NCBI GenBank assembly: GCA_910588495.1
Contig: CAJUPU010000003.1
Location: forward strand, 1 to 64,000
Source of the DNA: an uncultured Oscillospiraceae bacterium
GTDB taxonomy: Bacteria; Bacillota; Clostridia; Oscillospirales; Oscillospiraceae
DNA: 64,000 bases
Reading direction: 5' to 3'
The translations under genes were made by a program, and so were the position numbers. Below, in pieces: positions 1 to 7,985 of the stretch (position 1 is the stretch's first letter; each line of letters begins with the position of its first letter). The notes beneath the pieces were generated by a model. That model had not been told where the DNA came from, did not search any database, and saw only the letters and a list, made by a program, of their open reading frames with translations.

Positions 1-1241
1 GGTGCCTAAAAAATCCCGCTTCCCTTCAATTTAGCTCTTGACTTTTAGCAGGTCTATTACGGGTAGCAGGATATTCTCAGCATCTCCCTCGACCATAATA
101 ATACCTTTTGCAAAAACAGATTGGATTTTGTGGCGTCTAAAAACCTTTGCAGAAAAAGATAGTCGCCCTTTTCTAATCCTGTTTTACCTTCTGCTAAATC
201 ATAGCCTTTGCTATTTTTGAGTAAAATGAGGTTTTTTAGATTGATTTTCGAAGCCAATATCGGGCTATGTGTTGAGATAATAATCTGAGCTCCGTTTTCG
301 TTATATTCAGCTTGAAGATAATTAATCAACCTTAACTGCGCTTGTGGATGCAAATGTGCCTCCAATTCTTCAATGAGTGCAAGCTTAATGCCCCCCTTAT
401 CTTGCTCTTTTAGTAAAATGAGCTCGGCGGCAATAAATAGAAGATTGAGTTCTCCAAGTCCAGGGCGCACCTCTGAAGCATTTAACGACAGACTCTCCAT
501 AATAGCTTTTAGATGTACTTTCGATGTCTGAAGACTGGCATCGTGCGGTGTTTCTTAATCATTAAACGCCTTGAGATTCTCTCTGATAGTTTGGAGAATT
601 ATCTTGCCTTCGTCATCCCCAGAAAAATATTCCTCGATACTACGATTCGCCGCATCAAAAATCTCTAACAGACGATGTTCTTTTTTGCCCTGAAATACTG
701 GATGGCTAAGAAGAATTTGAGAAATCCTTGAGTTTCGACCTGCGCTCATTTCACGTTCCGCATCTCGTAATGGTTTGAGATAAACTGCTTTAAGAAGTTC
801 TCGAGCTTTTCCGGCTATGATCACCCCGTCATCTATCTCTCCAGCTCGCAATTCAGAGTAAATTCTATTTCCTTCTTTCCATGCCCGATAATGGAGGCGA
901 AGAGTATAGTAAACTTTTCCCTCTATCTTTTCATAAGTCAAGTATTCAATAAAGTTTTTGGCTTCGTTTTGTGTAAAATCTGAGAGTATACAATCAATTC
1001 TAAATTCAGAGGATGAAAGACCATCTGTACCAACAAAAAAGTCATCATCGGTTGGCTTTATGTATTCATTGCTTTGTGTAAGCAACACCAGCTTAATTGC
1101 ATCAACAATTGCTGTCTTCCCAGAATCATTCTCACCAATAAGGGCATTGAGACCCTTGTGGAATGTGACCACAAGGCCAGGGGCATCATCTACACAATTA
1201 AATTTACGGAAATTGAAAAGTCGCAATTCTGAGATAATCAT
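1..1241 (-). pseudogene. OLD-family ATP-dependent nuclease, broken and running off the left edge
   Basis: OLD (overcoming lysogenization defect) proteins join an SMC/RecF-like ATPase to a C-terminal TOPRIM nuclease and often act in phage defence. The ATG at 1241 opens with MIISELRLFNFRKF and a Walker A motif, GENDSGKT. An in-frame TAA at 557-555 interrupts it after LKAFND; the same frame continues as ETPHDASLQTS and the ABC-signature region RPGLGELNLLFIAAE, then a Walker B-like LALIEELEAHLHP. Near 112-116 a one-base loss in a homopolymer shifts the frame: the +1 frame gives the TOPRIM start MVEGDAENILLP, while the original frame stops at 57. A further TAA in the TOPRIM frame lies at 33-31. 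At least two independent lesions make this a decayed gene. Confidence 0.88.
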
Positions 1242-1304
1242 AACTATTTGCCCCTTTTCCTGTAAATAAAATCGCCTATTCACACTTTGCAAGTTTTTGG
1301 AAAG

Positions 1305-1874
1305 CTACATATGTTTCCTAACGATTGTCAATCTTGCCTTTGGATCTAACCATAGATGGAAATCTGCAGCTATTTCAGGGTAAGCGCTCACGCCTCCACC
1401 TTTCCCTTGTTTTACGTGTATTCCAACCGCATGAGTCCTTCGAATCCACAACGATGGCGTAATGGTAAGCGATGTGGTATGCCCCTGGTGGATCAGTTCT
1501 TCACAGGCCCTATCATCAAATTCCTCATTTATGTCATTTTCCCATTGACGAAGAAACTCTAATGTATTGCGGCTACGCATCCAGCTATGAATAACGTATC
1601 CAGGCGATTCTTCAGAATATTGCTTTGCCAATTCCGTCAATGACACCATATTATTGCAAGTCATCAGCCTCATGTATAGGCGCATAGTTTCATTGAAGTC
1701 CCTGATTTTTTTAGATGTTCGTAGTTTTTCCTTATTCAGCGAATCATAAAACTTCTCTCTCGATGTAGTGGCAAGATCCGTGTCTATGATTCGTCTCGCT
1801 AAGAGCGAATCAATCGAAGACTCATACTGAAACGCCAAGCGTGTGTAAAGTTCACCGACTTCTTTCTCTGTCAT
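1305..1874 (-). CDS. KilA-N domain protein, possibly C-terminally shortened
   Basis: 189 aa. The C-terminal part (about residues 75-189) matches the KilA-N DNA-binding domain of phage and mobile-element proteins: VSLTELAKQYSEESPGYVI, then a WMRSRNTLEFLRQWE block and, further on, a TPSLWIRRTHAVGI block. It ends within the last helix of the domain (DPKARLTIVRKHM), so the usual tail is missing or short. The N-terminal 70 residues are charged, helical and unrecognised. The start at 1874 has GGGAG about nine bases upstream. It sits between the recombinase stub and the OLD pseudogene on the same strand in AT-rich sequence, so it belongs to the same degraded insertion. Molecular target unknown. Confidence 0.72.
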   Translation of the reverse strand: MTEKEVGELYTRLAFQYESSIDSLLARRIIDTDLATTSREKFYDSLNKEKLRTSKKIRDFNETMRLYMRLMTCNNMVSLTELAKQYSEESPGYVIHSWMRSRNTLEFLRQWENDINEEFDDRACEELIHQGHTTSLTITPSLWIRRTHAVGIHVKQGKGGGVSAYPEIAADFHLWLDPKARLTIVRKHM

Positions 1875-1930
1875 GATCCCATTCTCCCTTTTTCTACAAG
1901 TATATCAGAAAGGTCAGGATATGTATAGCT

Positions 1931-2329
1931 TTATTCCATTTCTATGGAGGGGGACTGATATCTGGTCGATCTTCTCGGATGTCCGGCTTTGTCATAATTC
2001 ACATTACGCCGGCGCTCCTTTTCGAACTGAGCATCCATATACCCGTTTACGCCAACAATTGGGATATATTTCTTATTGGCCAGAAGCTTATCCACAGCTG
2101 CCCTGGTCCATTTTGGATTCCCTGTCGGGGAGAGAATGCCTTTTGCAAAGAGCATATCAACACTCTTTCCTAAACTTGCTCCGGCAAGATAATACTCGAA
2201 TATGCTTCGGACAGCTTCTGCCCTTTCCTCATGGATGACAATCCGTTCGCCATCTAAAACATAGCCATATGGAAGTTTAATAGCAACCTCACTTTCTGAA
2301 ACATAAACAAAAGCAGGTTTAAGAGAGAT
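1931..2329 (-). pseudogene. Large serine recombinase, internal/C-terminal fragment
   Basis: The frame is open from 2329 (just after a stop) to a stop at 1931, about 132 codons. It reads KLPYGYVLDGERIVIHEE, then a helical AVRSIFEYYLAGASLG stretch and the recombinase-domain signature SPTGNPKWTRAAVDKLLANK. This is the Recombinase (PF07508-type) region that follows the catalytic domain in large serine integrases. The catalytic resolvase domain and any proper start are absent, so only a stub remains. Its position beside tRNA-Arg suggests it was the integrase of the island at 1-2.46 kb. Confidence 0.8.
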
Positions 2330-2420
2330 TCAATCTCCTTAAATCTGCTTAGTGACACCCGTGATGTGTAATTATAACCAATTTTAAGACTTGATTTTAG
2401 TGCAATTCTTCCAAGAAAGA

Positions 2421-2461
2421 ACAAAACCTACGTATAACTATCGTTAAACGCAGGTTTTGTC
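2421..2461 (-). terminator. Hairpin after tRNA-Arg
   Basis: Read on the minus strand just past the tRNA CCA end, ACAAAACCTGCG pairs with TACGTAGGTTTTGT across a short loop and is followed by a T-rich CTTTCTT. Likely Rho-independent terminator of the tRNA transcript. Confidence 0.6.
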
Positions 2462-2466
2462 TACAA

Positions 2467-2542
2467 TGGTACGCCCGGAGGGACTCGAACCCCCAACATT
2501 CAGAACCGGAATCTGACGCTCTATCCATTGAACTACGGGCGC
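2467..2542 (-). tRNA. tRNA-Arg (anticodon CCG)
   Basis: A 76-nt cloverleaf on the minus strand. The acceptor stem GCGCCCG pairs with CGGGCGT (first pair G-U), the anticodon stem TCAGA/TCTGA encloses loop TTCCGGT with anticodon CCG, the T loop is GGTTCGAGTCC, and CCA is encoded. Reads CGG. It marks the border between the AT-rich island to the left and GC-rich chromosome to the right. Confidence 0.96.
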
Positions 2543-2664
2543 ATTTCTTGAATGCTCATACAGTATAACAGGATCTTCCCCCGTTGTAAAGGGAGAATTT
2601 GAGAAAATTTTTACGGCCGCCATTTTCTTGTGCAGTTTGCCTCACACAAAATGCCCCGCCCGCC

Positions 2665-2693
2665 TTGCTTTTTGCCCCGCGGTTTGCTATGCT
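2665..2693 (+). promoter_or_regulatory. Sigma-A-type promoter of the hydratase
   Basis: TTGCTT and TATGCT separated by 17 bp, ending 40 bp upstream of the hydratase ATG. Confidence 0.5.
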
Positions 2694-2733
2694 GAAGTGA
2701 ACGCTATAGATTTCCCATTGGGAGGGATCCACC

Positions 2734-4950
2734 ATGATCACCATTCAAAACACCCCGGTCCGCTGGCAAAAGGGCGGCTTCGTCCCCGCCCAAGGCCCCC
2801 AGGGCCGGGAGGGCTCCATGGCCCACGCCATCCTCACCGCCCACAACACCTCGGCCGACCCAGACCGCCTGTCCATCCGTTTCGACGCCATGGCGTCCCA
2901 CGACATCACCTACGTGGGCATCATCCAGACCGCCCGGGCCTCGGGGATGAGGGAGTTCCCCCTGCCCTACGTCCTCACCAACTGCCACAACTCCCTGTGC
3001 GCCGTGGGAGGCACCATCAACGAGGACGACCACGTGTTCGGGCTGAGCGCCGCCAAGAAATACGGCGGCGAGTTCGTCCCCGCCCATCAGGCCGTCATCC
3101 ACTCCTACATGCGAGAGCGGTACGCCGCCCCCGGCAAGATGCTGCTGGGCTCCGATTCCCACACCCGGTACGGGGCCTACGGCTGCATGGCCATCGGCGA
3201 GGGCGGCCCCGAGCTGGCCCGCCAGCTGCTGTGCAAGACCTACGACATCGCCTATCCCAAGGTGATCGCCGTCTACCTCACCGGGTCCCCCCGGCCCGGC
3301 GTGGGCCCCCAGGACGTGGCCCTGGCTTTGGTGGGCGCCACCTTCAAGAGCGGCGCGGTGAAGAACGCCGTCATGGAGTTCTTCGGCCCCGGGGTGGCCG
3401 GCCTGTCCATGGACTACCGCTCCGGCATCGACGTGATGACCACCGAGACCACCTGCCTGTCCTCCGTGTGGCAGACCGACGCCCAGACCAAGGCCGCCCT
3501 CACCCTGCTGGGCCGGGGGGACAGCTACCGCGAGATGGCCCCGGCGGAGGGCGCGTGGTACGACGGCCTGGTCACCGTGGAGCTGGACAAGGTGGAGCCC
3601 ATGATCGCCCTGCCCTTCCACCCCTCCAACGCCTACACCATCAGAGAGTTCAAGGCCAACATGGCCGACCTGCTCCACCAGGTGGACGTGGACGCCGCCC
3701 GGCAGCTGGGGGTGAAGAACGCCCCCTCCCTGGCAAACAAGATCGTGGACGGCCGGTTCATGGCAGACCAGGGGGTGATCGCCGGGTGCTCCGGCGGCAC
3801 CTACCAGAACCTGAAGCGGGCCTCCGAGATCCTGCGGGGCTGCGCCACCGGCTCCGGCGCCTTCTGGCTGTCCTGCTATCCCGGCTCCATGCCCATCAAC
3901 CTGGAGCTGACCAAGACCGGCTGCATCGCCGACCTCATGGCGGCGGGGGCGTCCATCCGCTCCTGCTTCTGCGGGCCCTGCTTCGGGGCCGGGGACGTGC
4001 CCGCCAACGGGGCCTTCTCCATCCGCCACTCCACCCGCAACTTCCCCAACCGGGAGGGCTCCAAGCCCGGGGACGGCCAGATCTCCTACGTGGCCCTCAT
4101 GGACGCCCGGTCCATCGCCGCCACCGCCCGGATGGGGGGCGTGCTCACCGGAGCGGACGAGCTGCCCGACGTGCCCGCCGACCGGGCGGACGAACAGTGG
4201 AGCTACGACGATTCCGCCTACAGATCCCGGGTGTACTTCGGCGTGGGCAGGCCCCAGCCGGACGCCCAGCTGGTGTTCGGCCCCAACATCGCCGACTGGC
4301 CGGAGCAGATCCCCCTGCCGGAGGACCTGCTGCTCACCTGCTGCGCCGCCATTTACGACCCGGTGACCACCACCGACGAGCTGATCCCCTCCGGCGAGAC
4401 CTCCTCCTACCGCTCCAACCCCCTGCGGCTGTCCGAGTTCGCCCTGAGCCGGAAGGACCCCCAGTACGTCCCCCGGGCCAAGGAGGTCCAGGCGGTGGAG
4501 CGGCTGCGCCGCGCCGGCCAGGAGGCCCCGGAGGTGAAACAGGCCCTGGAGGGCTACGACCCCGCCCGCACGGGCCTGGGCTCCTTCGTCATGGCCCTGA
4601 AGCCCGGCGATGGCTCCGCCCGGGAGCAGGCCGCCTCCTGCCAGCGGGTGCTGGGAGGGTGCGCCAACATCGCCGGGGAGTACGCCACCAAGCGCTACCG
4701 CTCCAACGTGGTCAACTGGGGGATGCTGCCCTTCACGGCGGAGGGCCTGAAGGAGCTGGACCTCCAGCCCGGCGACCGGGTGTACCTCCCCGGTATCCGC
4801 GCCCTGCTGGAGGGGGACGGCGACACCATCCAGGCCGCCGTTCTCCGCCAGGGCGGCACGGCGTCCGTCACCCTCTCCCTGCCCGGCCTGACCCGGGAGG
4901 AGCGGGACATCATCCTGGCCGGCTGCCTCATCAACTATTACGCCGAATAA
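2734..4950 (+). CDS. Aconitase-family hydratase (YbhJ-like)
   Basis: 738 aa, the size of E. coli YbhJ-type aconitase-superfamily hydratases. The family binds a [4Fe-4S] cluster and carries out hydratase/isomerase chemistry on carboxylic acids; the substrate of this subgroup is not known. Visible signatures are GSDSHTRYG at about residues 137-145, a cluster-ligand candidate in AGCSGGTYQN near residue 350, and the paired-cysteine segment SCFCGPCFG near residue 409, in the family's order. The start at 2734 follows GGGAGGG at good spacing. It is transcribed alone: own promoter upstream, hairpin terminator downstream. It is not adjacent to citrate-cycle genes, so a catabolic role is inference. Confidence 0.88.
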   Translation: MITIQNTPVRWQKGGFVPAQGPQGREGSMAHAILTAHNTSADPDRLSIRFDAMASHDITYVGIIQTARASGMREFPLPYVLTNCHNSLCAVGGTINEDDHVFGLSAAKKYGGEFVPAHQAVIHSYMRERYAAPGKMLLGSDSHTRYGAYGCMAIGEGGPELARQLLCKTYDIAYPKVIAVYLTGSPRPGVGPQDVALALVGATFKSGAVKNAVMEFFGPGVAGLSMDYRSGIDVMTTETTCLSSVWQTDAQTKAALTLLGRGDSYREMAPAEGAWYDGLVTVELDKVEPMIALPFHPSNAYTIREFKANMADLLHQVDVDAARQLGVKNAPSLANKIVDGRFMADQGVIAGCSGGTYQNLKRASEILRGCATGSGAFWLSCYPGSMPINLELTKTGCIADLMAAGASIRSCFCGPCFGAGDVPANGAFSIRHSTRNFPNREGSKPGDGQISYVALMDARSIAATARMGGVLTGADELPDVPADRADEQWSYDDSAYRSRVYFGVGRPQPDAQLVFGPNIADWPEQIPLPEDLLLTCCAAIYDPVTTTDELIPSGETSSYRSNPLRLSEFALSRKDPQYVPRAKEVQAVERLRRAGQEAPEVKQALEGYDPARTGLGSFVMALKPGDGSAREQAASCQRVLGGCANIAGEYATKRYRSNVVNWGMLPFTAEGLKELDLQPGDRVYLPGIRALLEGDGDTIQAAVLRQGGTASVTLSLPGLTREERDIILAGCLINYYAE

Positions 4951-4955
4951 CCGCC

Positions 4956-4990
4956 AAGGGCGGAGGGGAAACCCTCCGCCCTTGATTCTT
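4956..4990 (+). terminator. Intrinsic terminator of the hydratase gene
   Basis: AAGGGCGGAGGG and CCCTCCGCCCTT form a strong stem, followed by GATTCTTTC. Confidence 0.8.
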
Positions 4991-5003
4991 TCAAATCAAT
5001 TCA

Positions 5004-5032
5004 TAGACACGCCGCCCATTTTGTGCTATGAT
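5004..5032 (+). promoter_or_regulatory. Sigma-A-type promoter of the lipoprotein gene
   Basis: TAGACA and TATGAT with a 17-bp spacer, ending 43 bp before the lipoprotein ATG. Confidence 0.6.
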
Positions 5033-5075
5033 GAGATATCCCAAATTTCGACATAATTTTTTGGAGGTGCGTTCC

Positions 5076-5765
5076 ATGCGGACAAAACGATATGCCGCCC
5101 TGCTTCTGGGTCTGGCGCTGGCGCTGTCCCTGTTCGGCTGCGGCGCGATCAAGGACAAAGAGAAGGATAAGGACACAGACGGGGCCATGACTATCCAGCC
5201 CGCCCAGCTCTCGGAGGAGGAGCAGGCGCTGCTCCAGCTGCTGGCCGTGGGGATGGACAATTACCGGATATTCGATTTCCAGCTGAAGGAAGGCAGCGGC
5301 GTGCAGAGCGTGATCCTGACCACCCACGAGCTGCTGGACGGAGATTGGTCCGCCATCTCCCAGGACCGGATATCCCTCACCGACGCGGAGGGCCGGATCG
5401 CCCTGACCTTCCGAAAGATCACGGACGGCGCGACCATGGCGGTGCAGAGCGCCTCCGGCGGCGGGTCCAACTCCTATGCGCCCGTGCCGGAAGAGGATGT
5501 CTCCAACATGGCCTTTGCCACCTCCAAGCTGTCCAGCCCCACGCCCATCGAGTTCGACCAGGAGATCCCGCTGGTGCTCCAGGTGGCCACCGCAAAGAGC
5601 GAATTCACCACCTATGACGTGGCCTACTTCGGGATGCCCCGGGAGCTGGCCAAGCACGAGTATGAACACGTCTATGCCATCACGGCGACGTTCAGTCAAA
5701 AGCCCGTATCAGAGCCGCCCCAGGGCGCTCCCGCCCCCTCGCCGCAGCCCTCCCCCGTCGGCTGA
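5076..5765 (+). CDS. Putative lipoprotein of unknown function
   Basis: 229 aa. The N-terminus MRTKRYAALLLGLALALSL is followed by a lipobox, LFGC, so the protein should be lipid-anchored on the outer face of the membrane with Cys22 or a near neighbour as the modified residue. The start at 5076 is chosen because GGAGGT lies seven bases upstream; an in-frame ATG at 5028 has no ribosome site and would spoil the signal peptide. The mature part begins with a Lys/Asp-rich linker (KDKEKDKDTDG) and ends Pro/Ala-rich (about 20 residues); the middle shows no motif I recognise. It has its own promoter and a terminator shared with the convergent HAD gene. Confidence 0.8.
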   Translation: MRTKRYAALLLGLALALSLFGCGAIKDKEKDKDTDGAMTIQPAQLSEEEQALLQLLAVGMDNYRIFDFQLKEGSGVQSVILTTHELLDGDWSAISQDRISLTDAEGRIALTFRKITDGATMAVQSASGGGSNSYAPVPEEDVSNMAFATSKLSSPTPIEFDQEIPLVLQVATAKSEFTTYDVAYFGMPRELAKHEYEHVYAITATFSQKPVSEPPQGAPAPSPQPSPVG

Positions 5766-5774
5766 CCAGACGCA

Positions 5775-5806
5775 AACGCCCCCCGGCTTCCTGCCGGGGG
5801 GCGTTC
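5775..5806. terminator. Bidirectional terminator between lipoprotein and HAD genes
   Basis: AACGCCCCCCGGC and GCCGGGGGGCGTT form a perfect stem with a five-base loop between two convergent genes. Confidence 0.8.
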
Positions 5807-5808
5807 TC

Positions 5809-6483
5809 TCACACCTTGAGCCAGTTTTTCAGCTCGTCCAGATCCTGGGCGATATGTACGTACGGGAAGCGCTCGAACGCCTGGGCCTTGGTGGTGCCGT
5901 TGAGCACCGCGCAGAACTGGCACCCGCCCGCCTGGGCGGTGGCCGCGTCGATCACCGTGTCCCCGCAGAACAGCACCTGCTCTGAGGACAGCCCCAGCTT
6001 TTCCAGGGCCAGCCCCAGCCCCTCCGGGTTGGGCTTGGAGTGGTGCACCTCGTCCCCGCCGATCACCAGGTCCAGCAGGTCCAGCCGCTCCTGGTGCTCG
6101 AAGATCCGCCGGATGGTGTCCCCCGGCTTGGTGGACACGATGGCGGTGCGCACCCCCGCGCTCTTCAGCGCCTCCAGCAGCTCCGCCGCGCCGGGGAACA
6201 GGGTGGTGCCCTCGATCATCAGCGTCCGGCCCGCGCCCTGGGCCTTCACCCCCACCGTCTCCTGGAAGGTGCGGAAAAAGGTCTCCTGCCGCTCCGGGTC
6301 GTGGTCGCCGGTGATCAGCGAATACCCGTCCGCCAGCGTCAGCCCGATGGTGGGCCGCACCTGGGCCACCGTGGGGGGATCCAGCCCCAGGGCGGCGAAC
6401 CCCAGGCGGTAGCCCTCGGCGATGGCGGGGGTGGAGTCCCCCAGGGTGTAATCAAAGTCGAAAAATACCCCTCGATACTTCAT
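5809..6483 (-). CDS. HAD-superfamily phosphatase (phosphoglycolate-phosphatase-like)
   Basis: 224 aa, typical for subfamily IA HAD hydrolases. Motif I is FDFDYT (nucleophile Asp9 and acid Asp11 in DxDxT), motif II lies around AIVSTK near residue 115, motif III is HHSKPNPE near residue 150, and motif IV is GDTVIDAATA near residue 172. An all-helical cap sits between motifs I and II. These features predict Mg-dependent hydrolysis of a small phosphorylated metabolite such as phosphoglycolate or a sugar phosphate; the exact substrate cannot be read from sequence. GAGGT precedes the ATG at 6483, and a promoter lies 46 bp upstream. Cytosolic, monocistronic. Confidence 0.88.
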   Translation of the reverse strand: MKYRGVFFDFDYTLGDSTPAIAEGYRLGFAALGLDPPTVAQVRPTIGLTLADGYSLITGDHDPERQETFFRTFQETVGVKAQGAGRTLMIEGTTLFPGAAELLEALKSAGVRTAIVSTKPGDTIRRIFEHQERLDLLDLVIGGDEVHHSKPNPEGLGLALEKLGLSSEQVLFCGDTVIDAATAQAGGCQFCAVLNGTTKAQAFERFPYVHIAQDLDELKNWLKV

Positions 6484-6528
6484 GATATGACCTCGGTTTT
6501 TTTAGTTGGCCTCGCGGCCGTTCGTAGA

Positions 6529-6557
6529 ATCATACCATATGCGGGGCCGGTTTTCAA
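6529..6557 (-). promoter_or_regulatory. Sigma-A-type promoter of the HAD gene
   Basis: On the minus strand TTGAAA and TATGAT are separated by exactly 17 bp, 46 bp upstream of the HAD start. Confidence 0.65.
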
Positions 6558-6569
6558 CACTTAAAATAT

Positions 6570-6887
6570 TTAACTGTTCGCCTGCTCCAGCAGGTTGGCC
6601 GCCCCATAGCGCAGGCAGCGGTACAGCCGCTGGCGGCCCCGCTTCAGCGTCCGGGACACGGTGGACTTGTTCACCCCGCACTGCTGGGCGATGGCCTCCA
6701 TGCTCATGCTCTTGCCGTAGTAGAGCATCATGTACTCCCGCTGGCGCTGGGTGATGTCCTGGCGCAGGGCGTGGGTCAGATTGCGTTTGAGGCGGTTGAT
6801 CTGGTCCTTGTTGTCCTGGGCCATCAGCTCGGTGTACACCGCCAGGTCCACCATGCCGAAGGTGTTGTCATAGGAAACGGTCCGCAT
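6570..6887 (-). CDS. Sigma-70 region-4-like helix-turn-helix protein
   Basis: 105 aa. The C-terminal half reads DITQRQREYMMLYY, then MSMEAIAQQCGVNKSTVSRT and a Lys/Arg-rich recognition tail (LKRGRQRLYRC), which is the layout of sigma-70 region 4. There is no region 2, so it cannot act as a complete sigma factor by itself; proteins of this type are frequent in phage and integrative elements of gut Clostridia, where they are thought to regulate element genes. The ATG at 6887 follows GGAGGG. The upstream 86-aa gene ends three bases before it, so the two are translationally linked. Target unknown. Confidence 0.75.
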   Translation of the reverse strand: MRTVSYDNTFGMVDLAVYTELMAQDNKDQINRLKRNLTHALRQDITQRQREYMMLYYGKSMSMEAIAQQCGVNKSTVSRTLKRGRQRLYRCLRYGAANLLEQANS

Positions 6888-6890
6888 CGT

Positions 6891-7151
6891 TCAAGCCCTC
6901 CTTCTGTACTGCGGCGCTGCGCCGCTCCCGGCCCCGCGCCGGGGGATGTGTTTCTCGTAGTAATGTTCCAGGTGCCGGGCCACTGCCCGCACGTCCCGGT
7001 ACATGGAGCGCAGCGGACGGGTCCGCCCCTCCAGCTGCCGCCGCTCCTCCTCGTCCCGGGCCGTCCTGCCCGCCTGCTCCAGCTCCACGATGCGCCTGCG
7101 CAGATCCGCCGCCGTCCGGGCATACTCCAGCGATAGTTCGTATAAGGTCAT
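6891..7151 (-). CDS. Small helical protein upstream of the sigma-like gene
   Basis: 86 aa, strongly helical and charged: YELSLEYARTAADLRRRIVE is followed by a Glu/Arg-rich coiled-coil-like stretch and ARHLEHYYEKHIPRRG. I do not recognise a named family. It ends inside the ribosome site of the sigma-like gene and starts 25 bases after the reading frame at 7176-7367, so the three look like one transcript. The role is unknown; co-occurrence with a region-4 protein suggests a partner or a remnant of the same mobile module. Confidence 0.6.
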   Translation of the reverse strand: MTLYELSLEYARTAADLRRRIVELEQAGRTARDEEERRQLEGRTRPLRSMYRDVRAVARHLEHYYEKHIPRRGAGSGAAPQYRRRA

Positions 7152-7175
7152 AGGTCGTTTTCTCTGCTCCTTTTC

Positions 7176-7367
7176 TCAAACAGTGTCCGGGCCCGCCGCA
7201 GGCGCGCCCCACCCCACCCGGCGAAGCTGGGGGGCGAAATAGCGCCGGGCATACCGCCCCAGGCAGTGCTCACACACCGCCCGGCCCTCCAGGGCGAAGT
7301 AGGGGTCGCCGGGGTACAGCTCCCCCCGGCACAGGCCGCACCGCTCGATCCGGTCCGCCCACCCGAT
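7176..7367 (-). CDS. Candidate small zinc-ribbon protein lacking a standard start codon
   Basis: The frame reads RIERCGLCRGELYPGDPYF, then VCEHCLGRYARRYFAPQ and a stop at 7176. Two CxxC pairs 27 residues apart give a plausible zinc ribbon. Small zinc-ribbon proteins of this shape are common in this bacterial group. The frame is closed by a stop at about 7397-7395 and has no ATG, GTG or TTG before the first cysteines; ATC at 7367 is used here only as a boundary. ATG codons at 7398 and 7389 are in other frames. Either the start is non-standard or one base has been lost near 7370. Codon use and composition match the neighbours. Confidence 0.4.
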   Translation of the reverse strand: MGWADRIERCGLCRGELYPGDPYFALEGRAVCEHCLGRYARRYFAPQLRRVGWGAPAAGPDTV

Positions 7368-7424
7368 TTCTCCTGACGTGGTTCCTCCATCCTCTCATTT
7401 TTTTGTTCTTTTTTGAAAAACCTG

Positions 7425-7453
7425 TTGACAAATCCACCTCCTGCTGTTATAAT
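7425..7453 (+). promoter_or_regulatory. Consensus sigma-A promoter of the tRNA pair
   Basis: Perfect TTGACA and TATAAT with a 17-bp spacer, 31 bp upstream of tRNA-Thr. Confidence 0.92.
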
Positions 7454-7483
7454 CATCATCGTTGTGAACGCGGAAGCTGCTGT

Positions 7484-7559
7484 GCTGGTGTAGCTCAGCT
7501 GGTAGAGCAGCTGATTTGTAATCAGCAGGTCGGGGGTTCGAATCCGTCCACCAGCTCCA
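7484..7559 (+). tRNA. tRNA-Thr (anticodon TGT)
   Basis: A 76-nt cloverleaf. Acceptor stem GCTGGTG pairs with CACCAGC, the anticodon stem GCTGA/TCAGC encloses loop TTTGTAA with anticodon TGT, the T arm holds GGTTCGAATCC, and CCA is encoded. Reads ACA and probably other ACN codons. Confidence 0.96.
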
Positions 7560-7582
7560 CCTTCTTCCGCCCAACTGAATAT

Positions 7583-7667
7583 GGAGGAGTACCCAAGTGG
7601 CCAAAGGGGACAGACTGTAAATCTGCTGGCTTTGCCTTCGATGGTTCGAATCCATCCTCCTCCACCA
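7583..7667 (+). tRNA. tRNA-Tyr (anticodon GTA)
   Basis: An 85-nt tRNA with a long variable arm, as expected for bacterial tyrosine tRNA. Acceptor GGAGGAG pairs with CTCCTCC, anticodon stem CAGA/TCTG encloses loop CTGTAAA with anticodon GTA, and CCA is encoded. Co-transcribed with tRNA-Thr 23 bases upstream. Confidence 0.96.
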
Positions 7668-7706
7668 GAAACTGAGTGACGCCGCAGGGGTCGCTCAGTT
7701 TCCATT
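7668..7706 (+). terminator. Terminator of the tRNA operon
   Basis: GAAACTGAGTGAC pairs with GTCGCTCAGTTTC, followed by CATTTTC, immediately after the tRNA-Tyr CCA. Confidence 0.8.
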
Positions 7707-7820
7707 TTCAGGATGGGTCCGAACGGGCCGTCCCATCGAACGGGCCGATGGCACGTTTTCCGGCTCGTGTTTTTTCCGCAGAAAAGCGGATCCATCCTCT
7801 TCCGCCAAGTCGCTGCAGGC

Positions 7821-7931
7821 TCATTTCGCCTCGGCCCCCGGCAGTCCTCCGCCGCTCTTCGTCCGGCGCGGGCGGGCCGGCCCCGCCGGGGGAGGCCATA
7901 CGCTTGCAAGAGACCGCTCCATCCGTTTCAT
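7821..7931 (-). CDS. Possible 36-aa small protein
   Basis: Begins MKRMERSLASVWPPPAGP and ends GGGLPGAEAK. A strong AAGGAGG lies 12 bases upstream, somewhat long spacing, and a good promoter lies further upstream at 7986-8014. The stop overlaps an ATG (AATGAG) that opens a second short frame ending near the tRNA terminator. No family is recognised; the peptide is Pro/Arg/Gly-rich, which GC-rich chance frames also are. A different short ATG (7939) would give only three codons. Confidence 0.25.
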   Translation of the reverse strand: MKRMERSLASVWPPPAGPARPRRTKSGGGLPGAEAK

Positions 7932-7985
7932 CCGATCATCGAACCTCCTTTTCTTTATTGAAACAGTAGTTCTATTTCGCTTCTT

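Noticed and set aside
7395..7655. 86-aa frame antisense to the two tRNA genes (MDSNHRRQSQQIYSLS...)
   Set aside because: It is the reverse complement of tRNA-Tyr and tRNA-Thr, a well-known source of false small proteins.
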